From Natronomonas marina (GTDB taxonomy: Archaea > Halobacteriota > Halobacteria > Halobacteriales > Haloarculaceae): 64,000 nt of DNA. Position numbers and translations under genes: made by a program. Below are positions 44,109-52,779 of the stretch, in pieces (position 1 is the stretch's first letter; each line of letters starts with the position of its first letter). Under the pieces are notes generated by a model that saw nothing but the letters and a program-made list of their open reading frames with translations, searched no databases and was not told the DNA's origin. The stretch is taken from NCBI RefSeq assembly GCF_024298905.1, contig NZ_CP101154.1:1550001-1614000 (forward strand). The letters are read 5' to 3'.

Positions 44109-44885
44109 GTGCCCTCCAGAACCGCCGATGTCGCAATCGAGGCGCGGGACCTCCAGAAGCGTTACGACACGGAGGTCGCCCTCGACGGCGTCTCGCTCTC
44201 CATCCCGACCGGAACGGTGTACGGCTTTCTCGGGCCCAACGGCGCCGGGAAGACGACCACGATGCGCATCCTGACGGGGCTCACACAGCCGACCGCCGGC
44301 AGCGCGCGAATCCTTGGTACCGAGGTCTCCGACCGGCGTACCCTGTCGTCGCTCATCGGCTATCTCCCGGAGAGTCCGCCGCTGTACGAGGAGTTCAGCG
44401 CCAACGAACAGCTCTCCTACGTCGCGGACCTGCGGGACATCCCGCGCGAGCGGGCCGACGACCGGATCGACGACTACCTCGAACGGTTCGACCTGGCCGA
44501 GGACGCCGACCGGCGCATCGGCGAGTACTCGAAGGGGATGAAACAGAAGACCGCCTTCATCCAGAGCGTGCTGCACGACCCCGACGTCCTGTTCCTGGAC
44601 GAACCGACCTCCGGGCTGGACCCGCGTGCAGCCCGCCGCATCCGGGAGTCCATCGCGGCCTTCGCCGACGACGGCACGACGGTCTTTCTGTCGACGCACA
44701 TCCTGCCCGTCGTCGAGGCGGTCGCCGACGAGGTTGGCGTCCTCTACGACGGCCGGGTGGTCGCCGAGGGGTCGCCTTCGGAACTGCAGTCCCGCGCGGA
44801 GACGGGCGAGGGTGGCACACTCGAGGACGCCTTCCTCGCGGTGACGAGCGAAGGCGACGCCGAATCGGTGGCCCGGCCGGAATGA
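44109..44885 (+). CDS. ABC transporter ATP-binding protein
   Basis: A 258-residue ATPase starting at GTG. Motifs are Walker A GFLGPNGAGKTTTMRILTG (about 40), signature IGEYSKGMKQKTAFIQ (about 140; YSKGM replaces LSGGQ, common in DrrA/CcmA-type exporters), Walker B VLFLDEPTSGLDP and H-loop STHILPV. It pairs with the permease whose ATG overlaps its stop by 4 bases. Such two-gene systems export small molecules or act on membranes; substrate not inferable. Confidence 0.9.
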   Translation: MPSRTADVAIEARDLQKRYDTEVALDGVSLSIPTGTVYGFLGPNGAGKTTTMRILTGLTQPTAGSARILGTEVSDRRTLSSLIGYLPESPPLYEEFSANEQLSYVADLRDIPRERADDRIDDYLERFDLAEDADRRIGEYSKGMKQKTAFIQSVLHDPDVLFLDEPTSGLDPRAARRIRESIAAFADDGTTVFLSTHILPVVEAVADEVGVLYDGRVVAEGSPSELQSRAETGEGGTLEDAFLAVTSEGDAESVARPE

Positions 44886-46492
44886 ACCTCCGACGCGACC
44901 TCCGCGACGGCGCCCGGATCGGCCGCGCCGAGGCGACCCGCAGCGTCCGCCGACAGCTGGGTAGCACCCGCCGCGTGGTCGGGATGGCTGTCGCCGTTCT
45001 GTTCCTCGGCGGGAACTTCCTGTTCGCCCTGCCGGCGGTGTACGCCCTCGGCCGAACGGCCGAGTCGCTCTCGGCGCTGCCGTATCTCGGCGGCTCCCTG
45101 ACGCTGGTCCCGGTCGGGCTGTTGCTGCTCGCGGGCCTCCGGACCCTCGAACGTATCGCCGCCAGCGACCAGGAGGCGCTGCTCCTGACGACGGTCCACC
45201 ACCGGGCGGTCGTCGTCGGACTCGTCCTCGCCGAACTGTTCCGGCTGGCGGCGTGGTTCGGCCCGCCGCTCGTGGCGCTCCTCGTCGCGTTCGCGCTCGG
45301 GGTGGGGTCGGCCTCGCTCCCGTTCGCCGCCCCCGTCGTCGCGGTCCCGGTGGTCGCGTGGACGGCCGTCTGGGGGTACGCCCTCGGGCTGGCGGTCCTC
45401 CGGGCGCTCCGCCGGCTTCCGGGCGTTCGCCGCGTCCTGAAGGTCGTCGGCGTCGTTGCGATGATCGGCCTGATCGTCGCCTCCCAGTTCGTCGGGCCGT
45501 ACCTCGTCGAGGGGGATGTCTCCCTCGAATCGATACTGGACACGCTCGCGTTCGCACCGCTCGTCGATTACGTCGCACTCGCCTTCGTCGGGACTCGCCT
45601 CGGCGGGCCGATCACGCCGGCCGCGGTCGGCGTCCTCGCGGCGCTCGTCGTCTCGACGCCGCTCGGACTCGCCGTGGCGACCCGACAGGCGAGTAGCCTC
45701 TGGTTCACCGACGTCCACCGATCCAGCGACACCTCGGCGGCACCGACGTCGTCGGGCGACTTCACGGCACCTCGCCCCTTCGCGTGGCGCAAGAGCGGCC
45801 GCATCGCGTGGGGGCTGCTCGTCCGCGGGATTCGGAACCCCGGCGAACTCAGCCACCTCGTGATGGTCCTGTTCTTCATCGGGCCGCTGGCCACCACCGT
45901 CGTCCAGTCGTCGGGTGACGCCCTCGGCGCCCTCGTCGCCGGCACCGGTGTCGGTCTCGGGACCTACCTTGCGGGTGCGACGTTCGGGCTGAACCCCCTC
46001 GGCGAGGACCGGCCGCAACTGCCGCTGTTGCTGTTGACGCCGACGACACCGGCGACGCTGGTTCGCGGGCGCGTACTCGCCGGTCTCGCCGTCGGCGTCC
46101 CGGTGGCCGTCCTCGTTTCGCTCGCCTCGCTGGCGCTCGGTTCGGCGCCGACGACGGCGGTCGCGCTGGCCGCGGTCGGGGCGGCGATGTGTCTCGCTGC
46201 CGCCCTCTTTGCGGTCGGTCTCGGTGCGACCTACCCGGTCTACACCGAACGGAAGTTCTGGGGGACCGAGACCGTCGTCCCGTCGATGCTGGTGATGTTC
46301 GGCTACATCTTCGTCGTCGGCGGCGGCACGGTCGTCGGGCTGGTCACGACGTGGTTCGCCGTCACCGGCAACCTCACGCTCACGCCTGTCTCCGGCGTCG
46401 GAATCGGCGTATACCTCCTCCTGACGGTCGGCATCTCCTACGGGGCCTACCGGTACGCGCACCGTCGATACAGGCGATTTGCGATCGATTGA
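44882..46492 (+). CDS. ABC transporter permease
   Basis: A 536-residue protein with about 11-12 transmembrane helices in two halves separated by a cytoplasmic segment near 280-300. Helices include VVGMAVAVLFLGGNFLFAL, TLVPVGLLLLAGLRTL and SMLVMFGYIFVVGGG. No conserved catalytic motif is expected. Cotranslated with the ATPase, which it overlaps. Confidence 0.8.
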   Translation: MNLRRDLRDGARIGRAEATRSVRRQLGSTRRVVGMAVAVLFLGGNFLFALPAVYALGRTAESLSALPYLGGSLTLVPVGLLLLAGLRTLERIAASDQEALLLTTVHHRAVVVGLVLAELFRLAAWFGPPLVALLVAFALGVGSASLPFAAPVVAVPVVAWTAVWGYALGLAVLRALRRLPGVRRVLKVVGVVAMIGLIVASQFVGPYLVEGDVSLESILDTLAFAPLVDYVALAFVGTRLGGPITPAAVGVLAALVVSTPLGLAVATRQASSLWFTDVHRSSDTSAAPTSSGDFTAPRPFAWRKSGRIAWGLLVRGIRNPGELSHLVMVLFFIGPLATTVVQSSGDALGALVAGTGVGLGTYLAGATFGLNPLGEDRPQLPLLLLTPTTPATLVRGRVLAGLAVGVPVAVLVSLASLALGSAPTTAVALAAVGAAMCLAAALFAVGLGATYPVYTERKFWGTETVVPSMLVMFGYIFVVGGGTVVGLVTTWFAVTGNLTLTPVSGVGIGVYLLLTVGISYGAYRYAHRRYRRFAID

Positions 46493-47197
46493 GGCTACCA
46501 CCGGGGGACGGCCGTGGCCAGCGAGACCGGGCGGGTCGCGGTCGGGGTCACCGGGGGCCTGCGGGTCGCCGGCGCGCCACGACGAGGCTACCTGTAACAG
46601 TGAGAGAGTCCCGCCCTTCAGGGCTGGCGTGAATCGCGTCACTTTCACTCCGCTTTCCCCGTATTTATGCCCGCCTGGGTCGAACGCAGACGTGACTCAA
46701 GCGCCGAAACTAATCCGAGAACACATTGGGGTCCTCTCCGCCGATATGGACGGACACCACCCTCGACTGCTCGGGGCCACAACGGAGAAGGGAGACAGCT
46801 GTGGTGTGCGAAATCCAACGTCCTCACACTACCCGTACCTCCGCTGGAACGGGCGGTTAACGCCCGTGTACGAGAGCGGGTGACGGCACGACCAATCCAA
46901 CCCCTGCGGCGGTTGAGCCTCGCCACCGTGGCAGAAAGGCGAGGCAGGCCGATGGCACGGCCCGTGCGTCCCCGACCGCGAACGGCGGGGGCGAGCCCGA
47001 TGCTGTTTCGGGCGCTGTGCAAGGAGATACCGTGTCCATCCCGGACACCGAACCCGCCACACCCCTCGCGGGGCTCACGGACCGAGCACGAACCGGAGTA
47101 CGCCCACGCGGCGGAATCTTGCCCCCGTTGGTGTCGGACCGCCCGACCCCAACCGTGCGGGTGTGGGGAAACCGCGCCGTTCACCGCGCGGAGGATG
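46493..47197. other. GC-rich 705-base stretch rich in hairpins, no recognisable gene
   Basis: Long open frames exist on both strands, but they are arginine-rich, mutually shadowing and match nothing I know. Several strong stems are visible: GCCTCGCC/GGCGAGGC (46917-46945, 13-base loop), ACGGGCG-GTTAA-CGCCCGT (46849-46867), and GCACGG-C-CCGTGC near 46955. A GCCC-TTCA-GGGC hairpin near 46610-46625 looks like an IS605-type end. It could be a structured RNA, or what remains of a mobile element. Confidence 0.4.
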
Positions 47198-47641
47198 TCA
47201 TAGGAGGCGCCGGAGGCCGCCCACGCCGCCGAACCGGTCAGTGCCAACCCTGAGAACGGCCTCGAGACCGCCGGCGAGAACCGCGAGCGCGAACAACAGC
47301 GGCCAGACGGTCAGGTACGACGAAAGCGGGTGGAGGTGGGTCCCGTAGGCCCACATGTAGACGGTGTTGCCGAAGAGTCCCGCGGTGACGATGGCCGGCG
47401 TGCAAAGCGACAGTCGGGCCAGCAGGTACAGCGGGACCGCGGCCACGAGCCAGAGCCCGCCGCCGGCGTACCCGACGCCGAGGGCTGTCGTGACCGGGTC
47501 GCCGCCCGCGAAGTACAGGCCGTTCGACCGCATCCACGCCAGCACGACCACCGCGTAGACGACCCCGCCGACGGCGGCGAACAGGCTGGCGTCCCGCCAG
47601 CCACCTGTCGTCCCGTCCCGGCGGTGTGGGCTCTCAGTCAT
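47198..47641 (-). CDS. Four-helix membrane protein, unknown
   Basis: A 147-residue protein with helices at about 17-38, 50-72, 78-98 and 107-130 (ALGVGYAGGGLWLVAAVPLY is clear). Start ATG 47641 overlaps the stop of the gene upstream by 8 bases. No family is recognised. It is the last gene of a run of membrane genes behind the beta-helix protein. Confidence 0.6.
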   Translation of the reverse strand: MTESPHRRDGTTGGWRDASLFAAVGGVVYAVVVLAWMRSNGLYFAGGDPVTTALGVGYAGGGLWLVAAVPLYLLARLSLCTPAIVTAGLFGNTVYMWAYGTHLHPLSSYLTVWPLLFALAVLAGGLEAVLRVGTDRFGGVGGLRRLL

Positions 47642-48026
47642 CGCGCCAGTCGAGTTGGGTCCCGCGGGTGTACCTCCCGGCGAACACGAGGAGATCGACG
47701 CCCAGCAGTGCGAGCGAGAGCCCGCCGACGCCGGCCAAAAGCAGGTAGAGCGATCCGCCGGCCGTCCCGAAGACCCCGAGCGGGAGCGACAGTCCGAGCA
47801 GGACGTTCCCGAGCCCGCTCCACCGGTACCACGCCCAGCCACCCGGTCTGTCGGCGGCCGCGAGCAGATCACAGCCCCCGGCGAGCGCCACGAGGAGTAC
47901 CTGCCCGGCCAGAACCGGGGTCGCAAGCAACCCGTCGCCCAAGAGTGTGACCACGACCACCGCGACGGCGAGCAGGAACACGCCGAGCGCCGCGTTCAGC
48001 CGTCGCTGCGTTCGGCCCACGCTCAT
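47634..48026 (-). CDS. Small membrane protein, unknown
   Basis: A 130-residue protein with four helices (LGVFLLAVAVVVVTLLGDGL, ATPVLAGQVLLVALAGGCDL, NVLLGLSLPLGVFGTAGGSL and one more) ending in a short polar tail. ATG 48026 was preferred over one 4 codons earlier; the difference is unimportant. It overlaps the next gene by 8 bases. Confidence 0.6.
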   Translation of the reverse strand: MSVGRTQRRLNAALGVFLLAVAVVVVTLLGDGLLATPVLAGQVLLVALAGGCDLLAAADRPGGWAWYRWSGLGNVLLGLSLPLGVFGTAGGSLYLLLAGVGGLSLALLGVDLLVFAGRYTRGTQLDWRDD

Positions 48027-48144
48027 GGGTGTGAGCAATGTGTCTGGATTCCGTATCGGCTCGAACTGGAGGGCAGCACGACCGCCGCTTCGGGTTCCGA
48101 ATACAAACGAGCAGCGCGTTGCGGCCAGCGAACCGACGCCTCGC

Positions 48145-48771
48145 TCACTCCGGCCGTCCGGCGGGCGTCGTCGCGGCGCTGCCGGCGTCGCCGTCGTGCC
48201 GGTAGGCGCCGTAGCCGATGGCGACCGCGACGAGTCCCAGGAGTCGCCAGCCGAGGACGCCCGGTAGCTCGACGGCGTTCGTCCCGGCGACCAGATCGAC
48301 GACGAACAGCACGAACGGGAGGACGAAGAGGCCCACGGCGACGGCGTAGGCCGCGATCGCCGTCCGTCGTTCGGGCGTCCTGGCTCGCTCGAGTACCCCG
48401 GTGCCGCCGTCGAGTCGGTAGACGGCGTAGCCGACGACGCCGGCGACCCCCAGCAGCATCCGGGTGACGACGACGGTCATGGTCTGGAACAGCACCACGG
48501 TCCGGCCCGAGAGGACGTCCGGCAGGAAGAAGAGGGCGGGCGAGACGGCGAGGATGGCGACGACGGCGTACCCGACGAAGACGAGTTTCTCGCGTTCGCC
48601 GCGGCGCGCACCGAGGAGATAGCCCGCGACGAGTGCGGTGGCGACAAAGACCGGGACGGGACCGGCCACCTCCGCGGCGACCCACGCGGCGGTCGCGCCG
48701 ACGACGACCGCGCCGAGAACGACGCTGGAGAGGTGCTGGAGGTCGACCCCAGTGTCGGCCGTCTCAGACAT
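48145..48771 (-). CDS. Six-helix membrane protein, unknown
   Basis: A 208-residue membrane protein (VVLGAVVVGATAAWVAAEVA, VPVFVATALVAGYLLGARRG, LVFVGYAVVAILAVSPALFF and three more helices). Start overlaps the stop of the beta-helix gene by 8 bases, so the two are translationally coupled; it may help anchor or export that protein. Confidence 0.6.
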   Translation of the reverse strand: MSETADTGVDLQHLSSVVLGAVVVGATAAWVAAEVAGPVPVFVATALVAGYLLGARRGEREKLVFVGYAVVAILAVSPALFFLPDVLSGRTVVLFQTMTVVVTRMLLGVAGVVGYAVYRLDGGTGVLERARTPERRTAIAAYAVAVGLFVLPFVLFVVDLVAGTNAVELPGVLGWRLLGLVAVAIGYGAYRHDGDAGSAATTPAGRPE

Positions 48772-50080
48772 CCTCGAGCCCCCCGATCGGCGGCTTCGGC
48801 GGTTCGGTCTCGGGGTCGGCGAGTTCGTACTCGTCGAGGTCGCTGCGGAGCGTCTCGGGGTCCGGATCCTCGACGGTCGCGTCCGTGCCCTGCGGATAGC
48901 TCCCGATCTCGTCGGCCTGCATGAAGTCCTTCAGGACGTTGAGGAACACCCAGACGTCGCCGAAACTGCCGTCGCGGCGCTGGAGGAAGGTCGGACGGGT
49001 ACTCCCGACCTCGTTGTCCGAGAAGGCGTTCCCGGCGGCCGGTGCCGAAAGCGCCAGATCCGCCCGGGTCGAGCCTCGCACCCGGTTCCGCATCACGGCG
49101 TTGTTCCGGGGCCGATAGAGGTTCGTATCGCCCGTCACCATCGGGATGACGCCGATGCCGTACTTGTCGTGGTTCTCGATGGTGTTGTCGCAGATGTCGT
49201 TGCCGACGCCGCCGGCGACGACGACCCCGGCGCCCGACACCGCGTAGGCGTTCGAGTACATCGGCACCTCCAGATTGTTGTTGTCGTAGATCTCGTTGTT
49301 CTCGATGCGGATGCCGCCGTTCTCGTGGCCCTGCGGCGCGCCCTCCTGGGAGTCGAGCGTGTTCGGGACGATCCCGACGGCGTTGTCCCGCCAAATCGAG
49401 TCCCGGATGACGAGATTCCCCCCGGAGTTCGTCCCCGAGTATCCCATCGCGTTCTGCTCGGCGAGACAGTCGGTGATGACCGCGTCGGCTTGCTGGGTCT
49501 CGCCGATGTAGAAGCCCGCGTCCTTGCAGCCGGAGGTGTAACAGTGCTCGAAGCGGCCCTTCTCGGAGCTGAACGCGTAGATGCCGTAGACGCCGTTTCT
49601 GATCGCCGTCACGTAGCTCCCGCGATAGCCGGTGACGCTGTTGGTCCAGTAGACGCCGTTGCCCCGGTGGTCCTTGACCGTCAGGTTCTCGACGACCGTC
49701 CCGTCGGCGGTGGTCCTGATGCCGTTGTACCGCTCGTTCTCGCCGTCGATGACGACCTCCTCGCGGTCGGTCCCCCGGATCGTCAGGTAGGGCGTGTCGT
49801 TGATCTCGACCTCCTCGGTGTAGCGGCCGGGCGAGACCAGGATCAGGTCCCTCGGCGTGGCCCCGTTGACCGCCGCCTGGATCGTCTCGAAGTCGCCGCT
49901 TCCATCACCTGCGACGCGGTGGACGTCGTAGTCGTCGTACGGTTCCGGGGCGGTCTGCTCGCCCCACGACTCCGACCGGGCGACGTGGGCGTTCACGTCC
50001 CGGTTGGCCGACGCACCGACGACACCCGCGGCACCGACCGCCGCCCCCGCCTTGAGCAGCGTTCGACGATCCGTATTCAT
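48764..50080 (-). CDS. Tat-exported right-handed beta-helix protein (NosD/pectate-lyase-like)
   Basis: A 438-residue protein with a Tat signal (TDRRTLLKAGAAVGAAGVVG). DFETIQAAVNGATPRDLILV opens a parallel beta-helix of many N-rich turns (RYNGIRTTADGTVVENLTV, NLVIRDSIWRDNAVGIV, GGIRIENNEIYDNNN). NosD-type folds bind copper or carbohydrate; no copper ligands stand out here. Likely a surface protein that binds or cuts polysaccharide. Coupled to the membrane gene downstream. Confidence 0.75.
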   Translation of the reverse strand: MNTDRRTLLKAGAAVGAAGVVGASANRDVNAHVARSESWGEQTAPEPYDDYDVHRVAGDGSGDFETIQAAVNGATPRDLILVSPGRYTEEVEINDTPYLTIRGTDREEVVIDGENERYNGIRTTADGTVVENLTVKDHRGNGVYWTNSVTGYRGSYVTAIRNGVYGIYAFSSEKGRFEHCYTSGCKDAGFYIGETQQADAVITDCLAEQNAMGYSGTNSGGNLVIRDSIWRDNAVGIVPNTLDSQEGAPQGHENGGIRIENNEIYDNNNLEVPMYSNAYAVSGAGVVVAGGVGNDICDNTIENHDKYGIGVIPMVTGDTNLYRPRNNAVMRNRVRGSTRADLALSAPAAGNAFSDNEVGSTRPTFLQRRDGSFGDVWVFLNVLKDFMQADEIGSYPQGTDATVEDPDPETLRSDLDEYELADPETEPPKPPIGGLEDV

Positions 50081-50218
50081 GGTGAACGTTGATCGGGTTT
50101 AGAATGTATAAGTTGGGGTGGTACGCTCCCGTACGCCGGAGGCGGTGGCCGCGACCCTGCCGGCTTCGGTCGCTCCGGCCCCCGAACCTTCTTGCTCCGG
50201 GCGTCGTACCATCCGGCC

Positions 50219-51454
50219 ATGCATCGGCGGGCCGTCCTCCGGAGGCTCCTGGCGGCCGGCGGGGCGGCGGCGCTGTCGGCGTGTCTCGACGTGGAGTTCG
50301 ACGACGACGCCCCCGAGATACCCAGCGGATCGCCGGACGACCGCCCCGACCGCCAGCACGCCTGGAACGCCGCTCTCGAGACCGACGAGCACGGCAACCG
50401 ACGGCTCCCGAGACACCACGTCTTCCGCTCGCTGTCCTACGTCGGCGAGGACCGAGAGCGGGACCGGGGGCTCGTGGAGACGGCGCTGACGGACCTCGAA
50501 CGCGCCTACGGGGCGAGTCCCGACGGCCTCCTCTTTACCGTCGGCTACTCGCCTTCGTACTTCGAGCGGTTCGGCGAGTCGCTCTCGGTCGACCTGCCGC
50601 CCGCCGGGCCGGTCGTACCGGGCGAGAACGTCCGCCGCGACGACGCCGACGCTTTCCTGCATCTCGCGTCCGATCACGCGAGCGCCGTCCTCGGGGCCGA
50701 GGCGGCGCTGTTCGGCGACCGGCCGGCCAACGGGACCGACGTGAGCCGACTCGATGGCGTCTTCGAACTGGCGGACCCGGAGGACGGCCGCCGGACCGGA
50801 TTCGTCGGCGCCGGGCTCCCGGCCGACAGGGAGGGCAACTTCCAGGGGGTCCCACAGGAGGAGGTCCACGAGGCGGCGCCGAACTTCATGAACTTCCGGT
50901 CCGGGCTGAAGGGCTCCCAGGCGACCGAAGACCGGGTCACGATCCGGGAGGGCCGCTTCGCGGGCGGAACGACCCAGCACGTCGCGTTGCTCGTCCACAC
51001 GCTCTCGAACTGGTTCGACCGCTCGACACAGGAGCAGGTCGCACGGATGTTCGCACCGGACGTCGACGCCGAGAACGTCGGCCCGGTCGGCGAGGAACTG
51101 ACCGCCCACAACCGGGTCGACCCGGTCGACGAGTCGGCACTCCACGAGGTGGCCGACGAACACGGCGTCGTCGGGCACGCCCAGAAGATGGCCCGCTTCC
51201 GCGAGGACGGACGCCCGCCGATCCTCCGGCGCGACGTCAACACCGACCACGACCACGAGGCCGGCGTCGTCTTCGTCTCGCTACAGCGTGCCTTCGAGGA
51301 GTTCCGTCGTCTCCGGGTCGCCATGGCGGGACTCGACATCGCGGCGTCGACCCCGGTCTCCGAGCGTCAGGACAACGGCATCCTCCAGTACTTCCGGACC
51401 CACCAGCGGGGGAACTTCCTGATACCACCTCGTCGACTGCGGGCCCTCCCCTGA
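50219..51454 (+). CDS. Secreted DyP-like peroxidase-fold lipoprotein
   Basis: A 411-residue protein. The Tat-type signal (RRAVLRRLLAAGGAAALSAC) ends in a lipobox Cys, so it is exported and lipid-anchored. The body resembles dye-decolourising peroxidases: FAGGTTQHVALLVHTLSNWF for the conserved strand-helix, VGHAQKMARF with a possible proximal heme His, and PPILRRDVNTDHDHEAG, GVVFVSLQRAFEEFRRL for the C-terminal strand. The usual GxxDG is replaced by NFRSGLKGSQ, so the distal catalytic Asp seems absent. A non-peroxidase heme protein or chlorite-dismutase-like role is possible. Confidence 0.6.
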   Translation: MHRRAVLRRLLAAGGAAALSACLDVEFDDDAPEIPSGSPDDRPDRQHAWNAALETDEHGNRRLPRHHVFRSLSYVGEDRERDRGLVETALTDLERAYGASPDGLLFTVGYSPSYFERFGESLSVDLPPAGPVVPGENVRRDDADAFLHLASDHASAVLGAEAALFGDRPANGTDVSRLDGVFELADPEDGRRTGFVGAGLPADREGNFQGVPQEEVHEAAPNFMNFRSGLKGSQATEDRVTIREGRFAGGTTQHVALLVHTLSNWFDRSTQEQVARMFAPDVDAENVGPVGEELTAHNRVDPVDESALHEVADEHGVVGHAQKMARFREDGRPPILRRDVNTDHDHEAGVVFVSLQRAFEEFRRLRVAMAGLDIAASTPVSERQDNGILQYFRTHQRGNFLIPPRRLRALP

Positions 51455-51468
51455 CCCGACGCTACGTG

Positions 51469-51744
51469 TCAGTACAGCGAGACCCCACGCCGGAGTTCGA
51501 CGCGACACGCCTCGTGGACCGCCCCGGTTCCACCCTGGAGATCGCCCGCCGGACGCAGGGGTTCCTCACAGACCCGGCAGATCGGCGACGACGCTGTCGT
51601 GACGGACACCTGTCGAGTCACCCAAGTGATAGAATCGCGCTCGTCGTGGTCGGCGTCGGTGTGTGATGACACGATGTTTCCCTCGACCCGGCTAGTCGCC
51701 GTACGGACATTGTTAGGAGCGCGATAACGACGGTTCGGCATCAC
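51469..51744 (-). CDS. Small CxxC/HxxxC zinc-finger protein
   Basis: A 91-residue frame whose C-terminal half has SPICRVCEEPLRPAG and AVHEACRVELRRG, four ligands (C, C, H, C) for one zinc. The first 50 residues are polar and may not be translated; a GTG (VSVTTASSP) would give a protein of about 45 residues. Function unknown. It converges with the DyP-like gene. Confidence 0.45.
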   Translation of the reverse strand: MMPNRRYRAPNNVRTATSRVEGNIVSSHTDADHDERDSITWVTRQVSVTTASSPICRVCEEPLRPAGDLQGGTGAVHEACRVELRRGVSLY

Positions 51745-51771
51745 TTACGGCTCCCCGTGGCCTCCACCCGT

Positions 51772-52608
51772 TCAAACGGTCGCGTTCAGCGGCCTCGATT
51801 GCCCCTCGTCCGCGTCCGGGATCCAGGCCGGTCGTTCGACGGCGACGTCGTTCCGGGGCGTGACCGACTGGGTGAGTCGAACCCGGACCGACCCGGCGCC
51901 CGTTCGCGCGTCGTAGGCGACCGCGAGTTCCCGGACCAGTCCCGCCTCCGTGACCGTCGCACCCACCGAGACGTTCCGCGGGCTCCCGGCCCGAACCCCG
52001 GAGAGGCCGCGGTCGAGGTCGACCGCCCCGGTCGAGTCGAGCAGAACCTGCCCGTCTGTGCCGCGAGTCACCTCGTAGTCGCCGGTCGCAAAGAGCCGCC
52101 GCGGAAGCGCCCGACCGAAGAAGTACGTCGCCGAACTACTGGCGGGCAGGCGGTTCGTAACCGTCCGCCCGTCGGCGAGTTCCGCCCGCGAGTGGACGAT
52201 GTCCGACTCCCGATACCGGGTCCGGTTCTCGACGGCGGCACCGACCGGGCCGTCGCCACGGATCGACAGCGTGGCGATGACGACCCCGTCGGCGGTGCGT
52301 CGCTGGACGCGCTCGATGCGGAGCGTGCCGTCCGGGCCGCGAACTTCCACCGTCCGTTCGAGCCGGTGGGCCGTCGCGTCGAGCGCGCGGCCGTTGGCGG
52401 CCGCGAGGCGCTGTGGGCCGTCGACGCCGGCCGCACCGACGCCGGGCGGATAGGATGGCCGGTCGGTCGGCACCGCGACGGGCGTGGCCGTCTCCGTCTC
52501 GACGGCCGTACCGCCGCCCGGGAGGGCGGAACACCCGCTCGCGGCGACGAGAACGACTACCAGGGCCCAGCGGCCGGCGTCCGGAGTCACTGGCGCACAG
52601 TAGCGCAC
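51772..52608 (-). CDS. Haloarchaeal lipoprotein, DUF7537-like
   Basis: A 278-residue protein. An N-terminal hydrophobic signal (WALVVVLVAASGCSALPGGG) has a lipobox Cys near 26, followed by a Thr/Pro spacer and a beta-rich domain (TVEVRGPDGTLRIERVQRRT, FATGDYEVTRGTDGQVLL). Such lipoproteins are common in haloarchaea and of unknown function. It lies 28 bases downstream of nothing obvious and is probably monocistronic. Confidence 0.65.
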   Translation of the reverse strand: MRYCAPVTPDAGRWALVVVLVAASGCSALPGGGTAVETETATPVAVPTDRPSYPPGVGAAGVDGPQRLAAANGRALDATAHRLERTVEVRGPDGTLRIERVQRRTADGVVIATLSIRGDGPVGAAVENRTRYRESDIVHSRAELADGRTVTNRLPASSSATYFFGRALPRRLFATGDYEVTRGTDGQVLLDSTGAVDLDRGLSGVRAGSPRNVSVGATVTEAGLVRELAVAYDARTGAGSVRVRLTQSVTPRNDVAVERPAWIPDADEGQSRPLNATV

Positions 52609-52779
52609 GCGCCTACCTAACGGTGGGGGTCACACATGTGGACCGCCGCGTTCCGCGGGTGGGCGACGGCGAACTAGAGGATCTCGCCCAGCGCCTCGAC
52701 GACCCGTCGGTTGTCCTCGGGCGGGCGTCACGGCTGTTACCTTGTGGCTTCTAACGTGGCCGGGAGCGAACTGTCCTGC

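Noticed and set aside
43635-46648. Two very long minus-strand frames (647 and 634 codons) across the ABC transporter
   Set aside because: They are antisense to the ATPase and permease and consist of Arg/Pro/Gly-rich low-complexity sequence. Only the short first segment, 43635-43787, was kept as a weak candidate.
46493-47197. RNase P RNA or SRP (7S) RNA
   Set aside because: I could not find the conserved cores of either RNA in this structured stretch, so only a generic structured-RNA hypothesis is given.
52675-52735. Minus-strand tail RPPEDNRRVVEALGEIL
   Set aside because: Looks like the end of a protein but is only 17 codons between stops, too short to assign. Possibly a remnant.
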